Below are positions 51,727-60,270 of a DNA stretch of 64,000 nucleotides, one piece after another; positions within the stretch are counted from its first letter, which is position 1, and every line of letters begins with the position of its first letter. Both the position numbers and the translations under genes were made by a program. The notes below the pieces were generated by a model, which ran no database searches, had not been told where the DNA came from, and worked only from the letters and a program-made list of their open reading frames with translations. Location of the stretch: positions 1 through 64,000 of the forward strand of contig NZ_JALKAL010000006.1 of NCBI RefSeq assembly GCF_023015765.1, in the 5' to 3' direction. This stretch comes from Ornithinimicrobium sp. F0845 (GTDB lineage Bacteria; Actinomycetota; Actinomycetes; Actinomycetales; Dermatophilaceae).

Positions 51727-52266
51727 TCAGACCCTGGTGAGCCGATGGTGGGGTTCGGGTGGCAGGGCCACCGTGATCTCGTCATCGGCCCGGACGGTGC
51801 CGCCCCGCGAGACGATGCCCATGACACCGGTCAGCCGCTCCAGGTCGCCCTCGGGGGTGGTGCGCAGCACGTGCTTGAGCAAACCAGGCTGGAAGTCGTT
51901 GATCTGTCGGCACGGGTTGCGCAGTCCGGTGACGGTGATGACGGCCTCGCCGATGGTGAGGCGTGTGCCCACGGGTACATCGAGCAGTGCGATGCCCCGG
52001 GTCGTGATGTTCTCGCCCAGCTCGCCGGGGGAGACGCGATGGCCGACGGCCGCCAGGTGCTCGAGCAGCTCGGCGTGGATCAGGTGGACCTGGCGCAGGT
52101 TCGGCTGGTCGGGGTCGGCACGGACCCGGCTGCGGTGCCTCACGGTGGCGCCCGCGTGTGCGTCGCCCATGACGCCGAAGCCCTCCACCAGCTCGATCTC
52201 ACGCACCGTGGGCTTGCTGAAGCCGTGACGGTCACTGCGGTGGACGGCCACGACGAACGGGTGCAT
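51727..52266 (-). CDS. MOSC-domain protein
   Basis: A 179-residue protein with a MOSC (MoCo sulfurase C-terminal) domain. The first residues VVAVHRSDRHGFSKPT, the block LGENITTRGIALLDVPVGTRL and the conserved cysteine in LRNPCRQINDF define the family. Such proteins move sulfur or bind molybdenum cofactor; some detoxify base analogues. The ATG at 52266 is chosen because the preceding open frame has no family residues. It is divergent from the DUF222 gene. Confidence 0.86.
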   Translation of the reverse strand: MHPFVVAVHRSDRHGFSKPTVREIELVEGFGVMGDAHAGATVRHRSRVRADPDQPNLRQVHLIHAELLEHLAAVGHRVSPGELGENITTRGIALLDVPVGTRLTIGEAVITVTGLRNPCRQINDFQPGLLKHVLRTTPEGDLERLTGVMGIVSRGGTVRADDEITVALPPEPHHRLTRV

Positions 52267-52380
52267 GTGGCCATTGTCCGGCACGACCTGGTAGGTCTCG
52301 GACGGCGGCTCATGCACGTCGCTCGATTCGTGTTTGCCCAGGTCAAAGCATTGTCAGTGGTGGGTGTTTAGATCGTTTGT

Positions 52381-53862
52381 ATGACGAACACGGAGGTCAC
52401 GGAACCGACTGGGGTGGTGCCCGGGTCGGGTGCTGGTGTGCCTGGGTCGTGCCCGACGGAGCGGTCGTCCTCGGCGTGGTCGGGGGAGGCGAGTGCCCAG
52501 GAGTTGGCGTCGTGGGCTGCGTGGGAGGTGCAGGTGCGCACCGAGGAGGGTGATCTGGACAGCCCGGAGTTCTGGGCGCTGGTGGCCGAGGTGGACGCTG
52601 CCACGTCCCCAGGTACACCGGGTGCTACGGAAGCCTCGGGGTGGGTGGATCCGGTGCAGGAGCTGGCGGGTGGGTTGGCCACAGCCGCACGGGGCCTGGA
52701 CCGGGCCGCGCTAGGCGAGCAGGGTCTCGTCGGGGTCTTCGATGCCGGGATCGAGGAGGGGCTGGAGGCTGCGGGGCGGGTGCGTGACCAGTTGACCGGC
52801 GTGACGATGGGGTTGGCGCTCGAGGCGTTTTCCCGGGGGTTGCACTCGGCGGTGGGGCTGACGTTGGTGTCCTGGCTGCGGCAGCGGTGCCCGTGGTTGT
52901 CCAAGGCCGAGGCGGCCCAGGTGCAGGACGTGGCGCGGGCGGGCGAGACGTTCTGGGGCAAGGACCTGGCCGCGGTGGTGGTGGCGGGCCGCACGGGAGT
53001 GCACCGGGCGGCGTTGGTAGCGCGCACCATGCGGCGCCTGGTGGGGTGCCTGTCGGCCGAGGACGCGGTGGCGTTTACCGAGATCGCGACGGCGGCGGCG
53101 TGCAACACCGGGCTGAGCGATGCCGAGCTGGAGGTCGTCTGCAAGAAGCTGCTGATCGACCTGCTGGACAAGAAGCCGCGGGATGAGGCCAAGCGGACCG
53201 CCCAGCAGTTGCGGTGCGTTCGGCGCCGCCGGTTGGGGACCGGGATGACGCGGTACACGGTGGATGCCCCCGAGTCTGACGTGCCGTTGTTCGACGGGGT
53301 GCTGACCGGTCCGTTGGCCGCGCCGGCGCCACAGGAGGACGGGGGGCTGGACCTGCGCGGCGCGGGGCAGCGGGGGTATGACGCGCTGCTGATGGTGCTG
53401 AACCGGGGCCTGTCCAACCCGGGGGCACCGCCCTCCTCGGGGCGGGCGTCGGTGATGATCACGATCAAGGCCGATCCGGACACCGGTCAACCCGGTGGGC
53501 CGGGGGTCTCGCACACCGGGACGGTGCTGGATGCCGAACAGACAGGTCGGTACGCCTGCATCGGTGACCTGACCCCGGTCGCATTGGGACAATACGGTGA
53601 GCCGTTGGCGTTGGGACGCACGGTCCGGTTGGCCACACCGGGACAGTTCAAGGCACTCATGGTCCGGGACGGTCAATGCACCTACCCGGGGTGCGATGTA
53701 CCTGGGACCTGGTGCGACAGTCATCACCTCGTCTGGTGGTGCCGTGGAGGCACCACCGACCTAGCCGTCCTGGTGCTGCTCTGTCCCCGGCACCACACCC
53801 TGGTCCACGACCAAGACCTGATGGCCACAGTCACCGGGTCCATCGTCACCTGGCACGTCTGA
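52381..53862 (+). CDS. DUF222 / HNH endonuclease (13E12-type)
   Basis: A 493-residue protein of the multi-copy actinobacterial DUF222 family. The N-terminal two thirds is helical (DUF222). The C-terminus has the HNH nuclease: RDGQCTYPGCDVPGTWCDSHH, W-C-R-G-G and LLCPRHHTLVHD, with the zinc cysteines and the catalytic HH pair intact. These genes behave as repetitive, possibly mobile elements, though movement has not been shown for most. A nested hairpin terminator follows the stop. Confidence 0.9.
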   Translation: MTNTEVTEPTGVVPGSGAGVPGSCPTERSSSAWSGEASAQELASWAAWEVQVRTEEGDLDSPEFWALVAEVDAATSPGTPGATEASGWVDPVQELAGGLATAARGLDRAALGEQGLVGVFDAGIEEGLEAAGRVRDQLTGVTMGLALEAFSRGLHSAVGLTLVSWLRQRCPWLSKAEAAQVQDVARAGETFWGKDLAAVVVAGRTGVHRAALVARTMRRLVGCLSAEDAVAFTEIATAAACNTGLSDAELEVVCKKLLIDLLDKKPRDEAKRTAQQLRCVRRRRLGTGMTRYTVDAPESDVPLFDGVLTGPLAAPAPQEDGGLDLRGAGQRGYDALLMVLNRGLSNPGAPPSSGRASVMITIKADPDTGQPGGPGVSHTGTVLDAEQTGRYACIGDLTPVALGQYGEPLALGRTVRLATPGQFKALMVRDGQCTYPGCDVPGTWCDSHHLVWWCRGGTTDLAVLVLLCPRHHTLVHDQDLMATVTGSIVTWHV

Positions 53863-53863
53863 A

Positions 53864-53922
53864 GACCCCGCCCCGCAGCCCGACCTCACGGTCGGGCCCA
53901 CAGGCATGCCCGGGGCAGGGTC
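53864..53922 (+). terminator. Nested hairpin terminator
   Basis: Directly after the DUF222 stop, CCCGACC (53879-53885) and GGTCGGG (53890-53896) form an inner hairpin with a 4-base loop. GACCCCGCCCC (53864-53874) and GGGGCAGGGTC (53912-53922) form an outer stem with one mismatch. Confidence 0.65.
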
Positions 53923-54072
53923 ATCCAGCGATCAAGGGCGGCCGGCCAGCCGTGGCTGATGGGGTGGGCCAGCGATTGCGGGGCTCTGCGGGCTCTGCCA
54001 ACACTGGCAGGGCCGCCGCCCTGAGCTGTCCGAGGGCCTGCCCGAAGACCCTGCCCGCCAGTCAGGAGTGAC

Positions 54073-54312
54073 GTGACCACGAACATCTTTGTCCTGGGGA
54101 TGACCGACCTGCAGCGTGATGAGCTTGAGACGATCCGGGGAGCCGACGCCTACCGTTTCCACGGTCTGCTCGACTACGACCAGCTCGCCATCGTGTGCCA
54201 CTGGGACTTCCCGAGCTCCATCATCGGTCCGATCCTGTCGGCCGAGCGTGACCTGCCCGCACCCTCCCTGAAGAGTCTGCTGCCGACGAGCCGGACTGAC
54301 ACGCCGACCGGC
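54073..54312 (+). pseudogene. ATP-grasp N-terminal remnant fused to DUF2071 gene
   Basis: The 80 codons from GTG 54073 (behind GGAG) match the pre-ATP-grasp domain of carboxylate-amine ligase-like proteins: MTTNIFVLGMTD, GADAYRFHGLLDYDQL and then HWDFPSSIIGPILSAERDLPAPSLKS. About 40 residues that normally lie between the last two blocks are missing, and the ATP-binding domain is absent. The frame runs straight into the following DUF2071 gene, so a chimeric protein of 340 residues could be made. Confidence 0.6.
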
Positions 54313-55095
54313 ATGAGCGCGCGGCATCCCTCGCACCGCGTGCGGGTCCCGGTCAACCTGCAGACCTGGAGTCACCTGACCTTCCTGCACTGGGAGTATG
54401 CCGTCGAGACCGTCCAGGAGCTCGTGCCGGAGAGGCTGCGGGTGCAGGCGTGGGACGGGCGCACCTGGGTGGGTGTCATCCCGTTCGCGATGAGCGACGT
54501 GCGCGCGCCGGGACTGCCGCCGCCCCCGGGCTGGGGCTACTTCCCGGAGCTGAACGTGCGCGCCTACGTCCGCTCCGCCGACGGTCGTGAGGGCATCTGG
54601 TTCCTCACGATGCTGGTGCCCCGGGTCACCTTCCAGGCGGCGCTGAGCACCATCGGACTGCCCTATCACCGGTCCGACTGCACGATCCGCGTCATGGGGG
54701 ACCGGTGGACGCGTGACCGGATCCTGGGGGACCCTGCTGCGAGCGACCGCGTCACGTGCGCCCGGTGGGACTACCGCTTCGGCGAGCCCGCCCTGACCCG
54801 GCCGCCGGCCGACGACTGGTTCCGCGCCCGGGTGGACGTCGGACCGCCGTTGGCCGAGGCCGACCGCACCCCGCTGGTCGACAGTCTCACCGCTCGGTGG
54901 TGGGCCTTCCACCGCCGAGGGATCCTGTGGCACGCACCGGCCAACCACCCGCCGGGGCCACTGCACGAGGCCTCCGTGACGGGACGGCTCACCGCACCGC
55001 TGCGGCACGCCGGGCTCCCGGAGCCGCTGGGCCCCCCGATGATCCATGCCTCACCCGGTGTGCGCACGAAACTGGGCTCGCTGCGTCCTGCCTAG
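54313..55095 (+). CDS. DUF2071 (YqjF-like) protein
   Basis: A 260-residue protein. HRVRVPVNLQTWSHLTFLHWEY is the usual start of the YqjF/DUF2071 family, followed by GRTWVGVIPFAMSDVRAPGLPPPPG, FPELNVRAYVR and a C-terminal strand set. The family is related to acetoacetate-decarboxylase-like folds, but no reaction is established. The ATG at 54313 fits homologues; translation may instead begin at 54073 and add an unrelated ATP-grasp fragment. Confidence 0.8.
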   Translation: MSARHPSHRVRVPVNLQTWSHLTFLHWEYAVETVQELVPERLRVQAWDGRTWVGVIPFAMSDVRAPGLPPPPGWGYFPELNVRAYVRSADGREGIWFLTMLVPRVTFQAALSTIGLPYHRSDCTIRVMGDRWTRDRILGDPAASDRVTCARWDYRFGEPALTRPPADDWFRARVDVGPPLAEADRTPLVDSLTARWWAFHRRGILWHAPANHPPGPLHEASVTGRLTAPLRHAGLPEPLGPPMIHASPGVRTKLGSLRPA

Positions 55096-55191
55096 CGGCT
55101 GCTTATCCTCGGGCGGCTCCTCCTACGGCGTAGCGGCTACTCCTCCTCGGGCGACCCGTCCGAGGTGGGCGGCCACGAGGCAGCGCCCCCG

Positions 55192-56001
55192 TCAGTCCAC
55201 CAGCGCGAGCAGTGTGACGTTGAGCAGCGCGATGCCGATCGCAGCCAGGAACGGTGCGCGTCCGCCAGCGGTCGAGGCGGGCACGGTGAGCACGACCGCG
55301 GCGCCGACCGCCACCCAGGCCCAGGCGGGCGTGGGACCTGCCGGCTCGACGGCGAGCAGGACGGTGCCTGCCAGGAGCAGCAGCGGGGCCAGCACCCGAG
55401 ACCAGCGGCCGCCGAGCCGGTGCGGCAGACCTCGTATGCCGTGGCGCAGGTCCTCCTCCAGGTCCGGCAGGACGTTGAGCAGGTGGGCGCCGACCCCGAG
55501 GAGGGCGCCGACCGCGACCACCCACCACGGTGCGGCGCCCCGGCCGACCGAGAGCCAGACGAAAGCAGGCAGGGTGCCGAACGCCACGGCATACGGCAGC
55601 CAGGACCAGACCGTGGCCTTCAACCCGGCGTTGTAGGCGAGGCCCGACCCGACGACCGGCCCCACGTGGAGCACGAGGCCGGCCCAGCCACCGGCCACGA
55701 GTGACAGCACCACGGTGAGGGTCAGGGCGGTGAGCACGGCCGCCCGGACGGTCCGCGGCGAGACCGCACCGAGGGCCAGGGGCTTGTCGCTCCGGCCGGC
55801 GGCGCGATCCCGAGCGGCATCGACCAGGTCGTTGTGCCACCCGATGACCAGCTGGCCGCACAGGACCGCGGCGACCACGACCGTCACCTCCCGTGCCGTG
55901 CCCGAGCCGATGGCCAGCAGCAGGCTGAGGACCGTGACCGCCACCGTGGGCAGCGGGTGGCAGGCCAAGGCCAGGCCGCGGGCCGTGCCGGGGGTGCTCA
56001 C
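55192..56001 (-). CDS. UbiA-family prenyltransferase
   Basis: A 269-residue membrane enzyme with about eight spans. The first Asp-rich motif is in HNDLVDAARDRAAGRSDKP and the second in VLPDLEEDLRHGIRG; they bind the Mg2+-prenyl diphosphate. UbiA enzymes prenylate aromatic or quinone acceptors. The GTG at 56001 faces the polyketide synthase gene at 56068, so the two probably share a control region. Together with the next three genes it matches the enzyme set for prenylated alkylquinones. Confidence 0.85.
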   Translation of the reverse strand: MSTPGTARGLALACHPLPTVAVTVLSLLLAIGSGTAREVTVVVAAVLCGQLVIGWHNDLVDAARDRAAGRSDKPLALGAVSPRTVRAAVLTALTLTVVLSLVAGGWAGLVLHVGPVVGSGLAYNAGLKATVWSWLPYAVAFGTLPAFVWLSVGRGAAPWWVVAVGALLGVGAHLLNVLPDLEEDLRHGIRGLPHRLGGRWSRVLAPLLLLAGTVLLAVEPAGPTPAWAWVAVGAAVVLTVPASTAGGRAPFLAAIGIALLNVTLLALVD

Positions 56002-56067
56002 GCCCCGAGCGTATGACCCCGGGGACATGGGGAAGCGGGTGACGTGGGCAGTCCGTACGCTCGGAGG

Positions 56068-57150
56068 ATGTCCGTGATCGCGGCCGTGCGCGGCGTCCTC
56101 CCCGAGCACCGCTATGCCCAGGAGGAGCTCACCGCCGGCCTGGCCGCCCTCGTGGGGCTGGGGCCCGAGCACCTGGCGGTCCTGGAGCAGGTGCACCGCA
56201 ACGCGGGGGTCGACCAGCGGCACCTGGCGCTGCCGCTGGAGGCTTATGAGGAGGTCACGGCAGACTTCGGCCGCTCCAACGACGCCTTCATCGAGGCAGC
56301 CACCGACCTCGCGACCCGTGCCGTCCAGGACGCGCTCGACGCCGCAGGCCTTCGTGCCGAGGACGTCGACCTGCTCGTGTCCACCACGATCACCGGCCTG
56401 GCCGTGCCCTCGCTCGACGCGCGGCTCATGGCCCGGCTGCCGCTGCGCGAGGACCTGCGCCGCATCCCGATCGTGGGACTGGGCTGCGTCGGCGGCGCCG
56501 CCGGTGTGGGCCGGGTGCACGAGTGGCTGGCCGGCCACCCGGACGGCGTCGCGGTGCTGCTGGCGGTGGAGGTGTGCAGCCTGACGCTGCAGCGGGACGA
56601 CACCTCGACGGCCAACCTCGTGGCGAGCGGCCTGTTCGGTGACGGCGCAGCGGCCGTGGTGATGTTGGGGGACCGGGCCGCGGATCGGCTGGCTCCCGAC
56701 GGGATCCGGGTGCGCGGCAGCCGCAGCCGCCTCTATCCCGGCACCGAGCGGGCGATGGGCTGGGACGTCGGGTCCACCGGCCTGCGCATCGTGCTCGGCG
56801 CGGAGGTGCCCGACCTGGTCCGCGCCCAGGTGAGGGGGGACGTGGACCGGTTCCTCACGGCATACTCGATGGGCCGTCCGGATGTCGGATGGTGGGTCGC
56901 GCACCCGGGTGGACCCAAGGTCCTGGACGCGCTGGCCGAGGCGCTGGAGGTGCCGCCCGAGGCGCTCGGCGTCACCTGGCGGTCGCTGGCCCGGATCGGC
57001 AACCTGTCCTCCGCATCCGTTCTGCACGTGCTCGCCGACACCCTCCGGGAGGCCCCGCCGGAGCCCGGCAGCGCCGGGGTGCTGCTGGCGATGGGTCCCG
57101 GCTTCTGCCTGGAGACCGTGCTGCTGAGCGCGCCGGGAGAGGCCGGATGA
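56068..57150 (+). CDS. Type III polyketide synthase
   Basis: A 360-residue chalcone-synthase-family enzyme. The catalytic triad is visible: Cys140 in GLGCVGGAAG, His279 in WWVAHPGGPK and Asn312 in RIGNLSSASV. It should extend a fatty acyl-CoA starter with malonyl-CoA to make alkylresorcinols or pyrones; the product class follows from relatives, not from the sequence alone. It leads an operon with a methyltransferase and an FAD enzyme, and overlaps the former by four bases. Confidence 0.92.
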   Translation: MSVIAAVRGVLPEHRYAQEELTAGLAALVGLGPEHLAVLEQVHRNAGVDQRHLALPLEAYEEVTADFGRSNDAFIEAATDLATRAVQDALDAAGLRAEDVDLLVSTTITGLAVPSLDARLMARLPLREDLRRIPIVGLGCVGGAAGVGRVHEWLAGHPDGVAVLLAVEVCSLTLQRDDTSTANLVASGLFGDGAAAVVMLGDRAADRLAPDGIRVRGSRSRLYPGTERAMGWDVGSTGLRIVLGAEVPDLVRAQVRGDVDRFLTAYSMGRPDVGWWVAHPGGPKVLDALAEALEVPPEALGVTWRSLARIGNLSSASVLHVLADTLREAPPEPGSAGVLLAMGPGFCLETVLLSAPGEAG

Positions 57151-57665
57151 CCTCGCTGACCTGGTATGCCGTGCTGCTGGGTCTCGTGGTCCTGGAACGC
57201 CTCGCGGAGCTGGTCCTGTCGAAGCGGCACGCCGCGTGGGCGCTGGCCAGGGGTGGGGTGGAGACGGGTCGTGGGCACTATCCGCCGATGGTCCTGCTGC
57301 ACTCGCTGCTGCTGCTCGGCTGCTTGGCGGAGGCGTGGTTGTTCGACCGGGAGTTCCTGCCGTGGCTGGGGCTGCCGATGCTGGTCGTGGTCCTGCTCGC
57401 CCAGGGCCTGCGCTGGTGGTGCATCGCGACCCTGGGCCGGCAGTGGAACACCCGGGTCATCGTCGTGCCGGGCCTGCCGCTGGTCCGGCGCGGTCCGTAT
57501 CGGTGGCTGCGGCACCCCAACTACGTCGCGGTGGTGGGCGAGGGCGTGGCACTGCCGCTCGTGCACACCTCGTGGGTGACCGCCATCGTGTTCACGGCGC
57601 TGAACGCCTGGCTGCTCACGGTGCGGATCCGGACCGAGGACACCGCGCTGGCGAGCGTGTCCTGA
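57147..57665 (+). CDS. Isoprenylcysteine-methyltransferase-like membrane protein
   Basis: A 172-residue ICMT/PEMT-family protein with four to five spans. The SAM-binding end is RRGPYRWLRHPNYVAVVGEG, with the RHPxY motif typical for the family. In type III PKS operons such proteins methylate phenolic or carboxyl oxygen on a lipid-like substrate. It starts within the PKS stop codon and ends one base before the FAD gene, so the three genes should be co-translated. Confidence 0.86.
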   Translation: MTSLTWYAVLLGLVVLERLAELVLSKRHAAWALARGGVETGRGHYPPMVLLHSLLLLGCLAEAWLFDREFLPWLGLPMLVVVLLAQGLRWWCIATLGRQWNTRVIVVPGLPLVRRGPYRWLRHPNYVAVVGEGVALPLVHTSWVTAIVFTALNAWLLTVRIRTEDTALASVS

Positions 57666-57666
57666 C

Positions 57667-58752
57667 ATGGGTCCGGTGGCGGACGCCGATGTGGTGGTCA
57701 TCGGCGGGGGACCGGTGGGCCTGGCCACGGCGTTGTATGCCGTGCGTGCGGGCCTCGTGCCCGTGTTGCTCGAGCCGCGCGCGGCGCCCATCGACAAGGC
57801 GTGCGGCGAGGGGCTGATGCCGGGTGCCGTCGCCGCACTGGGGCGGTTGGGTGCGCCAGTGACCGGACGTCCCTTCCTCGGCATCCGGTATGTCGACGGC
57901 GCTCGGTCCGTCGAGGCGAGGTTCCGCGGCGGACCGGGGCTGGGCGTGCGCCGGACGGAGCTGCACGCCGCCCTGGCCGCCGCGGCGGAGCGGGCCGGTG
58001 TCGAGGTGGTGCCCCGGGCGATGTCGGCGCTGACGCAGGACCCCACGGGGGTGCGGGTGGACCTGGACGGTGCGGGCCCGTCATCCGGTGTGCGGTCCGG
58101 TCCGTCGGCGTCGGTCCGCGGCCGCTTCGTGGTCGCCGCGGACGGGCTGCACTCGCCGACCCGCCGGTTGCTCGGGCTGGACGTGCCGCCCCGCGGGGTC
58201 CGGCGCTTCGGGTTGCGCCGCCACTTCCGCGTCGGCCCGTGGACCGACCTGGTGGAGGTGCACTGGTCACCTGCGGGGGAGGCCTATGTCACGCCCGTCG
58301 CCGACGACGAGGTGGGCGTCGCGCTCCTGGGCTCCGGACGTGGCTCCTGGCAGGACCGGCTCCAGGACTTCCCGGCGCTGCGCGAGCGGTTGGCGGGGGC
58401 CGAGCCCACCTCGACGGTCCTGGGTGCGGGGCCGCTGCGCCAGCGATCCCGGTCGCGCCGTGCGGGACGGGTCGTCCTCGTCGGTGACGCCGGTGGCTAT
58501 GTCGACGCGCTCACGGGGGAGGGTCTGGCGGTCGGACTGGCCCAGGCGAGGGCGGCCGCCACCGCTCTCGCGGCGGGCCGTCCGCAGCTCTACCCGCGAG
58601 CCGCCGCCCGGGTGAGCCTGCCCAGTGCGGCGCTGACCTCAGGGCTCCTGGCGTCCACCCGCACGGCACCCGGCCGTCGGGCGGTGCTCACAGCGGCCCA
58701 CCGGGCGCCCTGGCTGTTCGACCAGGCCGTCAACGCCCTGGCGCACGACTGA
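57667..58752 (+). CDS. FAD-dependent aromatic hydroxylase-like enzyme
   Basis: A 361-residue flavoprotein of the geranylgeranyl-reductase / UbiH-like group. VVIGGGPVGLATALYAVRAG is the FAD fold, VVAADGLHSPTRRLLG is the DG motif that also contacts NAD(P)H, and RVVLVGDAGGYVDALTGEGLAVGL closes the FAD site. It could hydroxylate the alkylresorcinol ring to a hydroquinone or reduce a prenyl chain. It is the last gene of the PKS operon. Its end overlaps the convergent cyclase by 23 bases. Confidence 0.85.
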   Translation: MGPVADADVVVIGGGPVGLATALYAVRAGLVPVLLEPRAAPIDKACGEGLMPGAVAALGRLGAPVTGRPFLGIRYVDGARSVEARFRGGPGLGVRRTELHAALAAAAERAGVEVVPRAMSALTQDPTGVRVDLDGAGPSSGVRSGPSASVRGRFVVAADGLHSPTRRLLGLDVPPRGVRRFGLRRHFRVGPWTDLVEVHWSPAGEAYVTPVADDEVGVALLGSGRGSWQDRLQDFPALRERLAGAEPTSTVLGAGPLRQRSRSRRAGRVVLVGDAGGYVDALTGEGLAVGLAQARAAATALAAGRPQLYPRAAARVSLPSAALTSGLLASTRTAPGRRAVLTAAHRAPWLFDQAVNALAHD

Positions 58753-60115
58753 GGTCTCCCGGTCGGTCCTGTGGTGCCTGGTCGTGATCCGCGGCGAACA
58801 CCTCCCACCTGCCCGGCACCCCGGACAGGACGTGCGTGCCGTGCGGGCGCAGCTCCCTGCCCGAGCCGAGGACCAGGTCGCGCACCGTGCCGGTGACCAG
58901 CACGTCGCCGGCACCGCCCAGGGCGGCCACCCGCGCAGCCACGTGCACGGCCACGCCCCGGACCTCCCCACCGGAACGGATCACCTCGCCGCTGTGCAGC
59001 CCCGCACGGATGTCGGTCCCGTGGCGGTGCAGGTGCTCGCTGATGGCGATCGCGCAGGTGATCGCACGACTCGGGAGGTCGAAGAGCGCGAGGAACCCGT
59101 CCCCGGCCGTGTCGATCTCCGTGCCACCGTGGCGGGCCAGCAGCGCCCGGACCTCCTGGTGGTGCCAGTCCAGCAGCTCGCGCCACCGCCGGTCCCCCAG
59201 GGCGGCGGCGCGGGCCGTCGACCCCACGACGTCGGTCATCAGCAGGGTGGCGACCATGCGGTCACCGTCGGCGCCGGTGCGGGTGCCGGCGACGAACTCC
59301 TCGACCTCGTCCATCAGGGTGTCGGTGTCACCGAAGAATGCAGCCAGCTCGTCGCCGGGGACCTCCACGTAGCGTGCGTCGGGCAGGTGCTCGGCGAGCC
59401 ACCGCACCGCTGCGGCCGGGACGAAGTCGTTCCCCCTCCGGTGCAGGACCAGCACGGGCACGCGGACCCGGTCGAGCAGCTCACGCACGTCGACCTCGAG
59501 CAGCAGGCGCAACAGTGCTGCGGCAGCGTTCGGGGTGGCCGACATCCGCTCCCAGCGGCGCCACCAGGCCGCGACGCGCGGCTCCTGGCTCGCCCCCGGC
59601 GCGATCCACGGCAGGAGGTGGCCCGAGCCCCACTCGCCCTGCTCGACCGCCGCCGCGAGCCGCTCCACCGCAGCCGGCTCAAGCCCTGCCGGGTGTCCCG
59701 GACGCGGACGGGTGGAGGCCATCGCCTCTCCCAGGACGAGTGCCTCGACCCGCTCGGGGTGACGAGCCGCGAGGGCGAGTGCGACGGCGGCCTTGTCGAG
59801 CCACCCCACGACGATCGCCCTCTCGCTGCCCGCGGCGTCCAGGACCGCGACCAGGTCTGGGACGAGGTCGTCGACCGATGGCGCGTCGGTGGGCCGGTCG
59901 GACAGACCCGTGCCACGGGCGTCGTACACGATGAGTCGACCCAGGCCGGCGAGGCGCTCGAGGAAGTGGACCGTCTCGGGCAGCTCCCAGAGCAGCTCCA
60001 GGTGGGAGACCCACCCGATCCCGACGACCACGTCACGGGGGCCGCTGCCCGCAGTCTGGTAGGCGATATCGACCGCGCCGGACCGGGCGTACCGGACGTC
60101 ACCCGGCGTCAGCAC
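58730..60115 (-). CDS. Alpha/beta-hydrolase-class III cyclase fusion
   Basis: A 461-residue protein. Residues 1-270 follow an alpha/beta hydrolase (YDARGTGLSDRP, VLVLHRRGNDFVP), but the nucleophile elbow reads GWLDK at 104-108 where GxSxG is expected, so it is probably not a hydrolase. Residues 285-440 are a class III adenylate/guanylate cyclase: LLMTDVVGSTARA with the first metal aspartate, and IDTAGDGFLALFD with the second. The hydrolase part may sense a small ligand and drive cyclic nucleotide synthesis. The GTG start at 60115 overlaps the octamer GTATGCCG. Confidence 0.85.
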   Translation of the reverse strand: MLTPGDVRYARSGAVDIAYQTAGSGPRDVVVGIGWVSHLELLWELPETVHFLERLAGLGRLIVYDARGTGLSDRPTDAPSVDDLVPDLVAVLDAAGSERAIVVGWLDKAAVALALAARHPERVEALVLGEAMASTRPRPGHPAGLEPAAVERLAAAVEQGEWGSGHLLPWIAPGASQEPRVAAWWRRWERMSATPNAAAALLRLLLEVDVRELLDRVRVPVLVLHRRGNDFVPAAAVRWLAEHLPDARYVEVPGDELAAFFGDTDTLMDEVEEFVAGTRTGADGDRMVATLLMTDVVGSTARAAALGDRRWRELLDWHHQEVRALLARHGGTEIDTAGDGFLALFDLPSRAITCAIAISEHLHRHGTDIRAGLHSGEVIRSGGEVRGVAVHVAARVAALGGAGDVLVTGTVRDLVLGSGRELRPHGTHVLSGVPGRWEVFAADHDQAPQDRPGDLSRAPGR

Positions 60116-60253
60116 GGCATACTGCCTGGGCCGTTGCGGTCTTCATCGCCCCAGCGTGCCAGAACGGGCGGGCGTGCTCCTGCGGGCGGGCGGGGCCGCT
60201 GTGGGTGTGACTCGCCGCACAGTAGCCCCGGACCGGGAAGATTGTTGAAGCAT

Positions 60254-60268
60254 CATCTTTTGAAGATG
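60254..60268 (+). promoter_or_regulatory. Hairpin/operator before the FMN reductase gene
   Basis: CATCTT (60254-60259) and AAGATG (60263-60268) form a dyad directly before the ATG at 60271. TTGAAG also occurs twice, 16 bases apart. The dyad takes the place of a normal ribosome site, which suggests control by a repressor or an mRNA structure. Confidence 0.45.
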
Positions 60269-60270
60269 GC

